Shown piece after piece: positions 48,345-57,825 of a stretch of DNA of 64,000 nucleotides; within the stretch, counting starts at the first letter, position 1; each line of letters starts with the position of its first letter. The stretch is from positions 310,001-374,000 of the forward strand of contig NZ_QEQL01000003.1 in assembly GCF_003097135.1 (NCBI RefSeq). Reading direction: 5' to 3'. The notes below the pieces were generated by a model that ran no database searches, had not been told where the DNA came from, and saw only the letters and a program-made list of their open reading frames with translations. The DNA is from Pseudomonas sp. URIL14HWK12:I12 (GTDB lineage Bacteria; Pseudomonadota; Gammaproteobacteria; Pseudomonadales; Pseudomonadaceae). The position numbers and the translations under genes were made by a program.

Positions 48345-48472
48345 AGGCGGTACTCCCTGAAAAGGCTGGAAAAGCATGTATCGTGCCAACCGATTCTAAC
48401 CTTAGTGTTGCAGCCTCTGTCAAAGCTTGTGAAGTGAGGCCTGCGCCCTTGGCTGGCCGCAGGCCTGAGGGG

Positions 48473-50983
48473 TCAGGCCCAGTGCGCTGCTGGAAACAGA
48501 CGCTCCAGCAACGCTGAGTCGGCGATTCGGCCGGCAAAGGCGGCGCGGTCGAACGGCGTTCCTGTGCGCAGGTCGAAAACATTCCCGCCAACAGGCCCCG
48601 CAAGCTCACGCAACCTGACTAACGTGAAGCGAAACGTCTCGCCCTCGACCGCTTTGATAGCATCGATCCGGAACACGCGCCCCGGGCTGAAAAGCGTTTC
48701 GGCCTCCTCGTCGATCATCGATAGCGGCCCGACGGGTTTACCGGAGTGGTAGCGGCCGGCTGGCAGTTCGAAAACGACCGAGGTGTCGTCAAACAGCCGC
48801 TGGTAGCTCATGCCTACCCATTGCCGCGGGGCCACGAAATCCTTGAGGGCATACGGGTTTTCGGTGAATGAGGTGATGTCGGTGGTGACCAGCGTATCGC
48901 CTGCTTCGACTTGGCCGCTGCGCAGCCATGCACCGGATGTATTGCGCAGGCCATGGCCGCCACGCCAGAGCGTGACGCCATTGCTGCCAGGCAGGCTGTC
49001 GAGAGAGTCGAACAACAGCTTCAGATAGGCGTGCAAGTCGCCATCGCCGGCCTCGAACGCGTTGGCGATACCGAAACGAAACAGGTGGTTGGGATAATGC
49101 ATGTCGCTGGTGTAGATACGTACCAGGTCATTGTTGAACTGGCCACCGCGGCTGTACGTGTAGTGGGGCTGGCCGTCGACAACGGCGCAGGCATAGCCGT
49201 GGCTGTCGAAGGTCGCTGCTGTAGCCTCTGGCAGTTGGGGAAGCCCGGCGTTGGCCAACACGCCGCGTTGCCGGTCGATGGCCTGTACAGCCATTGCCCG
49301 GCTGGAAGCAGGTGCATCCGCCATGTAGGTGGCCCACATCGCCTGGTCCGGCAGTGCCGGTGTTGGCGCTCCCCCTGCCAGGCGCGGCGGGGCGAGCCAT
49401 GCCCATTGCCCGTCGGCGTTCAGTTGCACCGGCCGCAGCGGCGCGAAAGCGTAAGGTGCATCAGGGCGTACCGCCAGCCAGGTCCTTAGTTCGGCGTCAT
49501 AGCGCACACGGAAGGTACCTTCATCCAGCGAGATCCACGTGCTGCCGTCAGGCCGTAAGCGCACGCCTTGGAGGGGGCCTGTGCCTGGCTGCGGTGGATG
49601 CAGGTCGCCAGGGGGGCCGGCGCGTAGGTCGTCCAGCGTCTGTGCCGGCCAGCGGCCGGGTTGCCAGTCGCTCAATTGCGCTAGCTGCTCGTGGGCCGGC
49701 GCTCGGTAGCGCAGGGCTTTGAGGCTCAGGCCCAGGTCAGCGATCGAAAACAGGGTGAGCAGTGTGTCGGCAACGATCGACACCAGCGCCTCCCTGCGCC
49801 GCGAGGGCAGGCGGGCGTGGGTGAGTGCCTGGACGTCGAGCACCAGGCGCCCCGCGCCTGCGGCCAGGATGCCGATGCTCAGAGGCAGCCCCAGCGGAGC
49901 CAGCGGCGCGAAAACCGTCAGGAAGGCCCCCAGGTAGCCTCGCCACAGCTCTCGGCGTAACGCCTGGTTGTCTACCAGTTGCGCCTGGGCCTGGATCAGT
50001 TGTTCGTGGGCAGCCTGCGCCAGCGCTTGCAGCAGATGCTCCTGCACCGGCGTGGGCGTGCCGAACGGCCAAGATGGTGTGGATGGGGTGCCGATTCGTT
50101 CACGTAGCGCTGCCAGGGCTCGCGCGCCGCCGGTGCGCGGGGACAGCTCATTGGCCCAGCTCAGGCCTTGGGGTGAAGCCAGGTGTGCGGCAATGGCGCG
50201 TGTCATGGCCGAAGCGTTGTCGAAGCCCCTCAGCATCGGGTGCGCTGCAGGGCTATAGAGAAGAACGCTGCCATGGCGGGTGGTGAGGGTGAACAACGGT
50301 GTTTCAACGTGGTTTTCGTAGCGCGCGACCGTCAACACCTCGGGGCGCAGGGGCTGTTTGAGCGCTTGCAGGGTCAGCGGCTGAGCGACATCCGCGCCGC
50401 AATAGTCGTACAGCGCGGCGAGGTCGGCTGCTGGCAGTTCGGCCTGGCGTGCGGCGGCCAGCAACTGCACTTTGGCGAGCAGGATGAAGCCTGTGCCGTG
50501 TGCTTCCCAGAAGGCCTGGGTGCGCTGCCTGACCTGCGCAGCGAAATCCAGGCTCCAGAACGCGGCCATCACTGTACTGGGAAGCAGGGGGACCTCATTG
50601 CGTTCGTCGAAATACGGCGCACCGGCGTCCTGTTGGTAGAAACCGCTGTAGCTGTCCAAGGCTTGGGGCGCATCCTGAAACCCATCATCGAACCGTCTCA
50701 CGACCAGTTCGGTCAGGGTCATCGAGCGAATGGGTGGCCCGGCGTGCTGCCACCCGGTAAAGGTCTTGGCGCTGTTGCTGGCGCGCTCGAAGCAGTGCCA
50801 CCAGACCTTGTCGGGGTTGAAGGCTTTACCGGTGTGCTCGAGCACACAGCGGGCTGCAAGGTCGTAGGCCATGGTGTAAAGGTCGGGCCAGGCTTCGAAA
50901 TAGTCTCGAGCGATCTGCAAGGTGGCTCGGGCTTCGCGAGCCGCGAGCAGGTCAGCCTGAAAGCGTGTAGGTGAGAGGCGCAT
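48473..50983 (-). CDS. DUF6543 (dermonecrotic-toxin-like) protein with C-terminal R-S-ExE ADP-ribosyltransferase signature
   Basis: An 836-residue solitary gene. The N-terminal third (about 20-200) matches DUF6543: ARDYFEAWPDLYTM, NPDKVWWHCFERA, FTGWQHAGPPIRSMTLTEL, PYFDE. Two hydrophobic stretches follow (351-383 and 398-420). The C-terminal region (about 590-795) shows the arginine-specific ADP-ribosyltransferase triad in order: TLWRGG (Arg674), TDITSFTEN (Ser705 with SxT) and DEEAETLFSPGRVF (Glu760-x-Glu762). Spacing fits known R-S-E toxins. No signal peptide, no adjacent chaperone, immunity or secretion gene. ATG 50983 has GGAG 8 bases upstream. Function in ADP-ribosylation is inference; the motif match is seen. 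Confidence 0.82.
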   Translation of the reverse strand: MRLSPTRFQADLLAAREARATLQIARDYFEAWPDLYTMAYDLAARCVLEHTGKAFNPDKVWWHCFERASNSAKTFTGWQHAGPPIRSMTLTELVVRRFDDGFQDAPQALDSYSGFYQQDAGAPYFDERNEVPLLPSTVMAAFWSLDFAAQVRQRTQAFWEAHGTGFILLAKVQLLAAARQAELPAADLAALYDYCGADVAQPLTLQALKQPLRPEVLTVARYENHVETPLFTLTTRHGSVLLYSPAAHPMLRGFDNASAMTRAIAAHLASPQGLSWANELSPRTGGARALAALRERIGTPSTPSWPFGTPTPVQEHLLQALAQAAHEQLIQAQAQLVDNQALRRELWRGYLGAFLTVFAPLAPLGLPLSIGILAAGAGRLVLDVQALTHARLPSRRREALVSIVADTLLTLFSIADLGLSLKALRYRAPAHEQLAQLSDWQPGRWPAQTLDDLRAGPPGDLHPPQPGTGPLQGVRLRPDGSTWISLDEGTFRVRYDAELRTWLAVRPDAPYAFAPLRPVQLNADGQWAWLAPPRLAGGAPTPALPDQAMWATYMADAPASSRAMAVQAIDRQRGVLANAGLPQLPEATAATFDSHGYACAVVDGQPHYTYSRGGQFNNDLVRIYTSDMHYPNHLFRFGIANAFEAGDGDLHAYLKLLFDSLDSLPGSNGVTLWRGGHGLRNTSGAWLRSGQVEAGDTLVTTDITSFTENPYALKDFVAPRQWVGMSYQRLFDDTSVVFELPAGRYHSGKPVGPLSMIDEEAETLFSPGRVFRIDAIKAVEGETFRFTLVRLRELAGPVGGNVFDLRTGTPFDRAAFAGRIADSALLERLFPAAHWA

Positions 50984-51067
50984 TGACAGGGCTCCATTGG
51001 AAGGGGGCCGGATGTTGGCGCAGCGCTCTAGCTGAGGAGGGGTAGATAGTTACGGCCGGCAGAATCG

Positions 51068-51095
51068 AAAAAGCCCAGGCAGGCCTGGGCTTTTT
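51068..51095 (-). terminator. Rho-independent terminator after putA
   Basis: Arms AAAAAGCCCAGGC and GCCTGGGCTTTTT around an AG centre, 15 bp beyond the putA stop. The minus-strand stem ends in a U-run. It insulates putA from the toxin-like gene downstream. Confidence 0.92.
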
Positions 51096-51110
51096 CGCGA
51101 TACGCCGGTG

Positions 51111-54100
51111 TCAGCCGATGCTCATCAGGCTGGCATTGCCCCCGGCAGCGGCGGTGTTAACGCTCAACGCGCGCTCGATCACCAAACGTTCAAGCGCCAC
51201 CTGGGTTTCACCCTGGGCCAGCCCCTGCACGCCGATGATCGCCCCCGCACGCTGGGCGACCTGCTGGCATACCGCACGCAACTGGTCGGAGTCACCGTGG
51301 TGGATCACTGCGTCCAGTGCTACGTCATCCTTGGCCCAATCGCTGACCACGCGAATCCGCGCGACCACTTCCTTGGGCAGCTTGGCACGCAACGCGTTGC
51401 CAGGCTCGCCATTGGCCCATACGGCCATGCTGCCGACGGCCAGCACCGCAGCCAGCTGGGTCAGCAGGTCGGCTTCGGTCTCGGCAAGGCACAGCACGTG
51501 CTCGCGCGGCAGGATGATATAGCTGTTGCGCTCGCCGGTCGGGCCAGGCAGCAGGCGAGTGATGCCGCTCTGCGACTGGCTGGCGAACTGCTCGCACAGT
51601 GCTGCCAACTCGCCGTGCTGGCTGCTTGCGGCCCAAGCCTTGAGCGCGGCCAGCGGCTTGAGCAGCTCGGTTTGCGCGGTCAGGTCTGGTGCAGCGGTTT
51701 GCTTGCGCACAAAGGCGTTGCTCAGCGAATCGCTCGGTGAGGTTGAAAGCAGGCGGTACAGGTACAACGGGCCGCCAGCTTTCGGGCCAGTGCCCGAGAG
51801 GCCTTCACCACCGAAGGGTTGTACGCCGACCACGGCGCCAACGATGTTGCGGTTGACGTAAGCGTTACCGGCATTGACGTTTTCCACCACCTTGGCAATG
51901 GTCTCGTCGATGCGGGTGTGAACGCCCAAGGTCAGGCCGTAGCCGGTGGCGTTGATCTGCTGGATCAGCGCGTCAAGGTCTTTGCGGGCATAGCGGATCA
52001 CGTGCAGCACCGGGCCGAACACTTCGCGCTTGAGCTCATCAAGGTTATCGAGCTCGATCAGCGTCGGCAGCACGAAGGTGCCCCGTTGCAATTCATCGCC
52101 CTGCACGCGAGCCACCTGGTACACCGCACGGCCTTTGTCGCGCATGCCCTGGATGTGCTTCTCGATGCCGGCCTTGGCTTCGGCGTCGATCACCGGGCCG
52201 ATGTCCACGGCGAGCGATTCGGGGTTGCCGATGCGGGCTTCGGCCATCGCGCCCTTGAGCATTTCGATCACGCGGTCGGCGCTGTCTTCCTGCAGGCACA
52301 GCACGCGCAGGGCCGAGCAGCGCTGGCCAGCGCTGTCGAACGCCGAGGACACCACATCGATCACCACCTGCTCGGTGAGTGCCGACGAGTCCACGATCAT
52401 CGCGTTCTGGCCACCGGTTTCGGCAATCAGCGGGATGGGGCGGCCCTGGGCGTCCAGGCGGCCGGCCACATTGCGCTGCAGCAGGCGCGCCACTTCCGTG
52501 GAGCCGGTGAACATCACGCCCTTGACTCGATCATCACCCACCAGCGCCGCGCCGACGGTTTCACCACGGCCGGGCAGCAGCTGCAGCACGCCTTCGGGAA
52601 TACCGGCTTCCAGCAGCAGGCGAACGGCCTGGGCCGCGACCAGCGGGGTTTGCTCGGCCGGCTTGGCCAGCACCGGGTTACCGGCAGCCAGCGCTGCGGC
52701 GACTTGGCCGGTGAAGATCGCCAGGGGGAAGTTCCACGGGCTGATGCACACCACAGGGCCCAGCGGGCGATGAGTGTCATTGGCAAAGTCGTGACGAGCC
52801 TGGGCGGCGTAGTAGCGCAGGAAGTCCACGGCCTCCCGCACTTCGGCGATGGCGTTGGCGTAGGTCTTGCCTGCTTCCCGGGCCAGCAGGCCCATCAGCG
52901 GCTGGATCTGCGCTTCCATGGCATCGGCCGCGCGGTCGAGGATCGCACCCCGTGCGTCGGGTGGGGTGGCCTGCCACATGGCGCCGTGAATCTGCGCGCA
53001 CTGCAGCGCGTTGCCGACGTCTTCGACGGTCGCCTCCTGCACATGCCCGACCACATCGCGATGGTCGGCTGGGTTGAGCACGGGCTCGGCGGTGCCGGCA
53101 CTGGCATCGCAGCCCAGGATCGGTACTGCTTTCCACTCGGTATGGGCGCTGGCCAGCAGGGCGCTGGACAGCGAGGCCAGGCGGTGCTCGTTGGCCATGT
53201 CGATGCCAGCGGAGTTGGCCCGCTCACTGCCGTAGAGCTCGCGGGGTTGCGGGATGCGGGCGTGTGGCAGGCCGATGGCGCCTTCCTGCGAGGCCATGCG
53301 CTCGATGACCGCCACAGGGTCGGCCACCAACTCCTGAATGGAGATGGAATGGTCGGCGATGCGGTTGACGAACGAGGTGTTGGCGCCGTTTTCCAGCAGG
53401 CGGCGCACCAGGTAGGCGAGCAGCGTTTCATGGGTGCCTACCGGGGCATATACCCGGCACGGGCGGCCGAGCTTGCCTTCGGAAACCTTGCCTACCACTT
53501 GTTCGTACAGCGGCTCGCCCATGCCGTGCAGGCATTGGAACTCATACTGGCCAGGGTAGTAGTTCTGCCCGGCGATCTGGTAGATGGCCGAGAGGGTATG
53601 GGCGTTGTGGGTCGCGAATTGCGGGTAGATGGCTTCTGGCACCGCCAACAGCTTGCGGGCGCAGGCGATGTAGGAGACATCGGTGTACACCTTGCGGGTA
53701 TAGACCGGGTAACCCTCCAAGCCCTCGACCTGGGCACGCTTGATCTCGCTGTCCCAGTAGGCGCCCTTCACCAGGCGAATCATCAGGCGATGGCGGCTGC
53801 GGCGTGCCAGGTCGATCACGTAGTCGATCACGTACGGGCAGCGCTTCTGGTAAGCCTGTATGACGAAGCCGATGCCGTTCCAGCCGGCCAGCGACGGCTC
53901 GAAGCACAGGCGCTCGAGCAGGTCCAGCGACAGCTCCAGGCGGTCGGCTTCCTCGGCGTCGATGTTCAGGCCGATGTCGTACTGCTTGGCCAGTTGGGTC
54001 AGCGACAGCAGGCGCGGGTACAGCTCGTCCATCACCCGCTCGTACTGGGCGCGGCTATAGCGCGGGTGCAGCGCCGACAGCTTGATCGAGATGCCCGGGC

Positions 54101-55061
54101 CTTCATAGATGCCGCGGCCGTGGGAAGCCTTGCCGATGGAGTGGATGGCCTGCTCGTAGGAGGCCATGTACTTCAGCGCGTCGGTTTCGGTCAGCGCGGC
54201 TTCGCCGAGCATGTCGTAGGAGTAGCGGAAGCCTTTGTTTTCGAAGCGGGAGGCGTTGGCCAGCGCTTCGGCGATGGTCTCGCCGGTGACGAACTGCTCA
54301 CCCATCAGGCGCATGGCCATGTCCACGCCCTTGCGGATCACCGGCTCGCCGCTCTTGCCGATCAGGCGGCTGAGCGAAGAGGTGAGGTTAGCCTCGCTGT
54401 GGGTAGACACCAGCTTGCCGGTAATCAGCAGGCCCCAGGAGGCGGCATTGACGAACATCGACGGGCTCTGGCCCAGGTGCTGCTTCCAGTTGCCGTTGCT
54501 GACCTTGTCGCGAATCAGTGCGTCACGGGTGGCCTTGTCGGGGATGCGCAGCAGCGCTTCGGCCAGGCACATCAGGGCCACGCCTTCCTGGCTCGACAGC
54601 GAGAACTCTTGCAGCAACCCCTGCACCAGGCCAGCACGGCCGCTGGCGCTCTTCTGATTGCGCAGTTTCTCGGCGATGCCGGCGGCCAGCTTGTTGGCGG
54701 CCTCGGCTTGGGGCGCCGGCAGGCGGGCCTGCTCCAGCAGCATGGGGACCATTTCCTGCTCGGGCCGGCGATAGGCGCCGGTGATCGCTGCGCGCAGCAC
54801 GGACTGAGGCAGGATGCTCTCGGCAAACTCCAGAAACGGCTGGGGGCCCGCATCGGCTGGCAACTCGCCCACGTCGTCGTGCTCTCGCACGGGTGCTTGC
54901 CCCAGCTCGGCCAGGTTGGCACCGGACTCCAGGCGCTCCAGGTAACTGAAGATGGCCTGTTTGATCAGCCAGTGCGGCGTACGGTCGATGGTCTGCGCGG
55001 CGGCCTTGAGGCGCTCGCGGGTGGGGTCGTCGAGTTTGACGCCGAGGGTGGTAGTCGCCAT
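51111..55061 (-). CDS. putA: Trifunctional PutA: transcriptional repressor, proline dehydrogenase and P5C dehydrogenase
   Basis: A 1316-residue membrane-associated enzyme that oxidises proline to glutamate (FAD-linked PRODH and NAD-linked P5CDH) and represses put genes when proline is absent. A ribbon-helix-helix domain occupies residues 1-47 (TTTLGVKLDDPTRERLKAAAQ). The PRODH barrel (about 260-570) has RLVKGAYWDSEIKRAQ and GPGISIKLSALHPRYS. The P5CDH domain (about 650-1130) has ETGGQNAMIVDSSA, and the catalytic Cys in DSAGQRCSALR. The C-terminal lid follows. The ATG at 55061 has GAGGA 8 bases upstream. It is divergent from putP with PutA-type sites between. Confidence 0.97.
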   Translation of the reverse strand: MATTTLGVKLDDPTRERLKAAAQTIDRTPHWLIKQAIFSYLERLESGANLAELGQAPVREHDDVGELPADAGPQPFLEFAESILPQSVLRAAITGAYRRPEQEMVPMLLEQARLPAPQAEAANKLAAGIAEKLRNQKSASGRAGLVQGLLQEFSLSSQEGVALMCLAEALLRIPDKATRDALIRDKVSNGNWKQHLGQSPSMFVNAASWGLLITGKLVSTHSEANLTSSLSRLIGKSGEPVIRKGVDMAMRLMGEQFVTGETIAEALANASRFENKGFRYSYDMLGEAALTETDALKYMASYEQAIHSIGKASHGRGIYEGPGISIKLSALHPRYSRAQYERVMDELYPRLLSLTQLAKQYDIGLNIDAEEADRLELSLDLLERLCFEPSLAGWNGIGFVIQAYQKRCPYVIDYVIDLARRSRHRLMIRLVKGAYWDSEIKRAQVEGLEGYPVYTRKVYTDVSYIACARKLLAVPEAIYPQFATHNAHTLSAIYQIAGQNYYPGQYEFQCLHGMGEPLYEQVVGKVSEGKLGRPCRVYAPVGTHETLLAYLVRRLLENGANTSFVNRIADHSISIQELVADPVAVIERMASQEGAIGLPHARIPQPRELYGSERANSAGIDMANEHRLASLSSALLASAHTEWKAVPILGCDASAGTAEPVLNPADHRDVVGHVQEATVEDVGNALQCAQIHGAMWQATPPDARGAILDRAADAMEAQIQPLMGLLAREAGKTYANAIAEVREAVDFLRYYAAQARHDFANDTHRPLGPVVCISPWNFPLAIFTGQVAAALAAGNPVLAKPAEQTPLVAAQAVRLLLEAGIPEGVLQLLPGRGETVGAALVGDDRVKGVMFTGSTEVARLLQRNVAGRLDAQGRPIPLIAETGGQNAMIVDSSALTEQVVIDVVSSAFDSAGQRCSALRVLCLQEDSADRVIEMLKGAMAEARIGNPESLAVDIGPVIDAEAKAGIEKHIQGMRDKGRAVYQVARVQGDELQRGTFVLPTLIELDNLDELKREVFGPVLHVIRYARKDLDALIQQINATGYGLTLGVHTRIDETIAKVVENVNAGNAYVNRNIVGAVVGVQPFGGEGLSGTGPKAGGPLYLYRLLSTSPSDSLSNAFVRKQTAAPDLTAQTELLKPLAALKAWAASSQHGELAALCEQFASQSQSGITRLLPGPTGERNSYIILPREHVLCLAETEADLLTQLAAVLAVGSMAVWANGEPGNALRAKLPKEVVARIRVVSDWAKDDVALDAVIHHGDSDQLRAVCQQVAQRAGAIIGVQGLAQGETQVALERLVIERALSVNTAAAGGNASLMSIG

Positions 55062-55385
55062 GTCATTGTCCTCATGCGGGCGGGGCGATTTGGTGGCGAG
55101 AGAGTATCTGGGTGTTACCTGGGGTGCAACCAGGTGCAACCCAATTTTTCCAAATGGCCTGAATGGTGGGCTCTACCTGCAATAGGCGCCCTTAAACGGT
55201 GCGATCAGCCGTTTTTTTGTCATTTTTCAATGAAAACAAACGAGTAGGAATATTCTGAAAGGGGTGTAGGAAAGTGCCTTTCAGTCTCAAACCCATTGAG
55301 CGACCCGTCGTCAGCCCGCAGGATGCGCCCTCGTGGTGCAACCCCCGGTAGCGCCTACCTTCCTAAAACAACATGGTGGCTAACG
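55062..55385. promoter_or_regulatory. putA-putP divergent control region
   Basis: A 324-bp gap with no gene between the divergent putA and putP. It contains three TGCAAC elements (complement of GTTGCA, the E. coli PutA operator core): 55125-55130, 55135-55140 (10 bp apart, one helical turn) and 55337-55342 near putP. The first pair lies 64-79 bp before the putA start. The repeats fit PutA autorepression. An A/T-rich middle (55200-55260) is a likely promoter zone; no promoter boxes are called. Confidence 0.65.
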
Positions 55386-56873
55386 ATGAGTGTGAGCAAC
55401 CCTACGCTGATAACCTTCATTGCGTATACCGTCCTACTGCTGGCGATTGGCCTATACGCCTACCGTTCCACGCAAAACCTTTCCGACTACGTACTGGGCG
55501 GCCGGCGCCTGGGCAGCGTGGTCACAGCCTTGTCGGCGGGCGCTTCAGACATGAGCGGCTGGCTGTTGATGGGCCTGCCCGGGGCCATCTACCTGTCGGG
55601 GCTGTCAGCAGGCTGGATCGCTGTGGGCCTGATCACCGGTGCCTGGCTGAACTGGCGCCTGGTCGCCGGGCGGCTGCGTGTGCACACCGAGCACAACAAC
55701 GATGCCCTGACGCTGCCAGACTACTTCGCCAATCGCTTCGACGACCGCAGCGGCCTGCTGCGAGTGATGTCGGCGGTGGTGATCCTTGTGTTCTTCACTA
55801 TCTATTGCTCCTCCGGCGTAGTCGCTGGGGCGCGGTTCTTCGAAAGCAATTTTGGCTTGCCCTATGAGCAGGCCATCTGGGCCGGGGCTGCTGCGACCAT
55901 CGCCTATACGTTGATCGGCGGTTTCCTGGCTGTCAGCTGGACCGACACCGTGCAAGCGACCCTGATGATCTTCGCCCTGGTGCTGACCCCGGTGATGGTA
56001 GTGATCGCCACTGGCGGGGGCGATGCGTCGGTTGCCTTGATCGAAACCGCCCAGCCTGAGCATTTCGCCATCCTCAAGGGTGCCACCTGGGTCGGCACCT
56101 TGTCGCTGCTGGCGTGGGGGCTGGGGTACTTTGGCCAACCACACATCCTGGCGCGCTTCATGGCCGCCGACTCGGTTAGGTCCATCACCAAAGCGCGCCG
56201 GATATCCATGACCTGGATGATCCTGTGCCTGGGGGGAGCCTGCTCGGTTGGCTTTTTCGGCGTTGCGTTCTTCGAAGCTAATCCGCACCTGGCGGCACCG
56301 GTCACCGCCAATCAGGAAGTGGTATTCATGGAGCTTTCGCGGCTGCTGTTCAACCCGTGGGTTGCCGGTGTGCTGCTTTCGGCAGTGTTCGCTGCCGTGA
56401 TGAGCACCTTGAGCTGCCAGCTGCTGGTGTGCTCAAGCTCGCTGACCGAAGACTTCTATCGGCAGTTCATTCGCGGGCGTGCTTCGCAGCGTGAGCTGGT
56501 ATGGGTTGGCCGGGCGATGGTACTGGTCGTGGCGCTGGTGGCAATCATGCTGGCGCGTGATCCAGACAGCAGCGTGCTGGCACTGGTGGGCTACGCCTGG
56601 GCAGGTTTCGGTGCCTCCTTCGGCCCATTGGTCCTGCTCTCTGTGCTCTGGCGCGGCGTCACCCGCAATGGCGCCATCGCGGGCATGCTGGTGGGCGCGC
56701 TGACGGTATTGGTGTGGCGCCAAGGCGCATGGTGGGGGTTGTACGAGATGATCCCCGGGTTCATCGCCGCAACCCTGGCTATCGTGATCGTCAGCCGCCT
56801 GGGGCGGGTTCCGCAGGCCACCGCCGAGCGTTTCGATGGTGCCGAACAGGCCTATCGCCAGGCATTGCGCTGA
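55386..56873 (+). CDS. putP: Sodium/proline symporter PutP
   Basis: A 495-residue SSS-family transporter with about 13 hydrophobic helices. Motifs: YVLGGRRLGSVVTALSAGASDMSGWLLMGLPGAIY in the second helix with the sodium-site Ser and Trp-rich region, FANRFDDRSGLLRVMSAVVILVFFTIY, and FAAVMSTLSCQLLVCSSSLTEDFYR, the typical PutP signature. It imports proline with Na+. Start at 55386 (MSVSNPTLITF) matches family length; the in-frame extension to 55296 is non-conserved leader. It is expected to be induced by proline via PutA, as the divergent control region suggests. Confidence 0.96.
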   Translation: MSVSNPTLITFIAYTVLLLAIGLYAYRSTQNLSDYVLGGRRLGSVVTALSAGASDMSGWLLMGLPGAIYLSGLSAGWIAVGLITGAWLNWRLVAGRLRVHTEHNNDALTLPDYFANRFDDRSGLLRVMSAVVILVFFTIYCSSGVVAGARFFESNFGLPYEQAIWAGAAATIAYTLIGGFLAVSWTDTVQATLMIFALVLTPVMVVIATGGGDASVALIETAQPEHFAILKGATWVGTLSLLAWGLGYFGQPHILARFMAADSVRSITKARRISMTWMILCLGGACSVGFFGVAFFEANPHLAAPVTANQEVVFMELSRLLFNPWVAGVLLSAVFAAVMSTLSCQLLVCSSSLTEDFYRQFIRGRASQRELVWVGRAMVLVVALVAIMLARDPDSSVLALVGYAWAGFGASFGPLVLLSVLWRGVTRNGAIAGMLVGALTVLVWRQGAWWGLYEMIPGFIAATLAIVIVSRLGRVPQATAERFDGAEQAYRQALR

Positions 56874-56881
56874 TGCCATCC

Positions 56882-56909
56882 GGCCCCCGGCCTTTGGCCG
56901 TGGGGCCTT
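56882..56909 (+). terminator. Possible terminator after putP
   Basis: GC-rich inverted repeat (GGCCCCCGGCC and GGCCGTGGGGCC with a one-base bulge) just beyond the putP stop, with only CTTG after it. Weak. Confidence 0.4.
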
Positions 56910-56962
56910 GTGCGGTTACACTGCGCGGCCCAACAGGTGCCACCGGCCGCCGATAACACACG

Positions 56963-57802
56963 ATGAACTACCGTCATGCTTTTCACGCCGGCAATCACGC
57001 CGACGTCTTCAAACATATCGTTCTGACCCGGTTGATTGGGCTGTTCACTCGCAAGGAACAGCCTTTCGCCTATATCGACACCCATGCAGGCCTGGGCCTG
57101 TATGACCTCCAGGGTGACCAGGCCAGCCGCACCGGCGAGTACCTCGAGGGTATCGCTCGGCTGTGGCAGGCCGAGGGCGCGCCGGCCAGCTGCGACGATT
57201 ACCTGCGCATCGTGCGCAAGCTCAACCCCGACGGCGAGCTGCGCTACTACCCCGGCTCCCCCGAGCTCGCTCGGCGCCTGGCGCGCCAGCAGGATCGCGT
57301 GCTGCTCAACGAAAAGCACCCCGATGACGGCCAGTTGCTCAAGGACAATTACCAACGTGACCCGCGGGTGACGGTACACCTGGGCGAGGGTTGGCACCTG
57401 CCCCGTGCGCTGCTGCCGGTGGTCGAAAAACGCGCGATCATGCTGGTCGACCCGCCATTCGAGCAGCTCGATGAGCTCGACCGTTGCGTCAAGGCGATGA
57501 AAGAGTCCATCAGCCGCATGCGCCAGACGATCGTTGCCCTGTGGTATCCGATCAAGGACGACGCCCGGGCGATGCGACGCTTCCATCAAGAGCTCACCAG
57601 CACCGGGGCGCCAAAGCTGCTCAAGGTCGAGCTCTACGTTCACCCCGAAGCGACCCCCAATAGCCTGAACGGCTCCGGGCTGGCCATTTCCAACCCGCCT
57701 TGGGGGCTGGAGGAAGAACTGCGCGAGCTGCTGCCGTGGTTGGCCCAGTTGCTGGGCCAGAGCCAGGGCAGCTACAAGCTGGAGTGGCTCATCGGCGAGT
57801 AG
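56963..57802 (+). CDS. rlmJ: 23S rRNA (adenine(2030)-N(6))-methyltransferase RlmJ
   Basis: A 279-residue class I methyltransferase that makes m6A2030 in 23S rRNA. Motifs: NYRHAFHAGNHADVFKHIVL at the N-terminus, DTHAGLGLYDL as SAM motif I (near residue 42), and the catalytic LVDPPFEQLDEL (DPPF, near 165), then ALWYPIKD. Length matches E. coli RlmJ (280). The ATG at 56963 lacks a strong Shine-Dalgarno; no better start exists. It lies 89 bp after putP and converges on msrA; a 7-bp inverted repeat (GAGTAGA/TCTACTC, 57797-57819) overlaps its stop. Confidence 0.95.
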   Translation: MNYRHAFHAGNHADVFKHIVLTRLIGLFTRKEQPFAYIDTHAGLGLYDLQGDQASRTGEYLEGIARLWQAEGAPASCDDYLRIVRKLNPDGELRYYPGSPELARRLARQQDRVLLNEKHPDDGQLLKDNYQRDPRVTVHLGEGWHLPRALLPVVEKRAIMLVDPPFEQLDELDRCVKAMKESISRMRQTIVALWYPIKDDARAMRRFHQELTSTGAPKLLKVELYVHPEATPNSLNGSGLAISNPPWGLEEELRELLPWLAQLLGQSQGSYKLEWLIGE

Positions 57803-57825
57803 AGGCTGCGCGTCTACTCATCGAT

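Noticed and set aside
51819..55247. 1142-residue plus-strand open frame opposite putA
   Set aside because: Antisense shadow of putA; PutA has all catalytic motifs and a ribosome site, the other frame has none.
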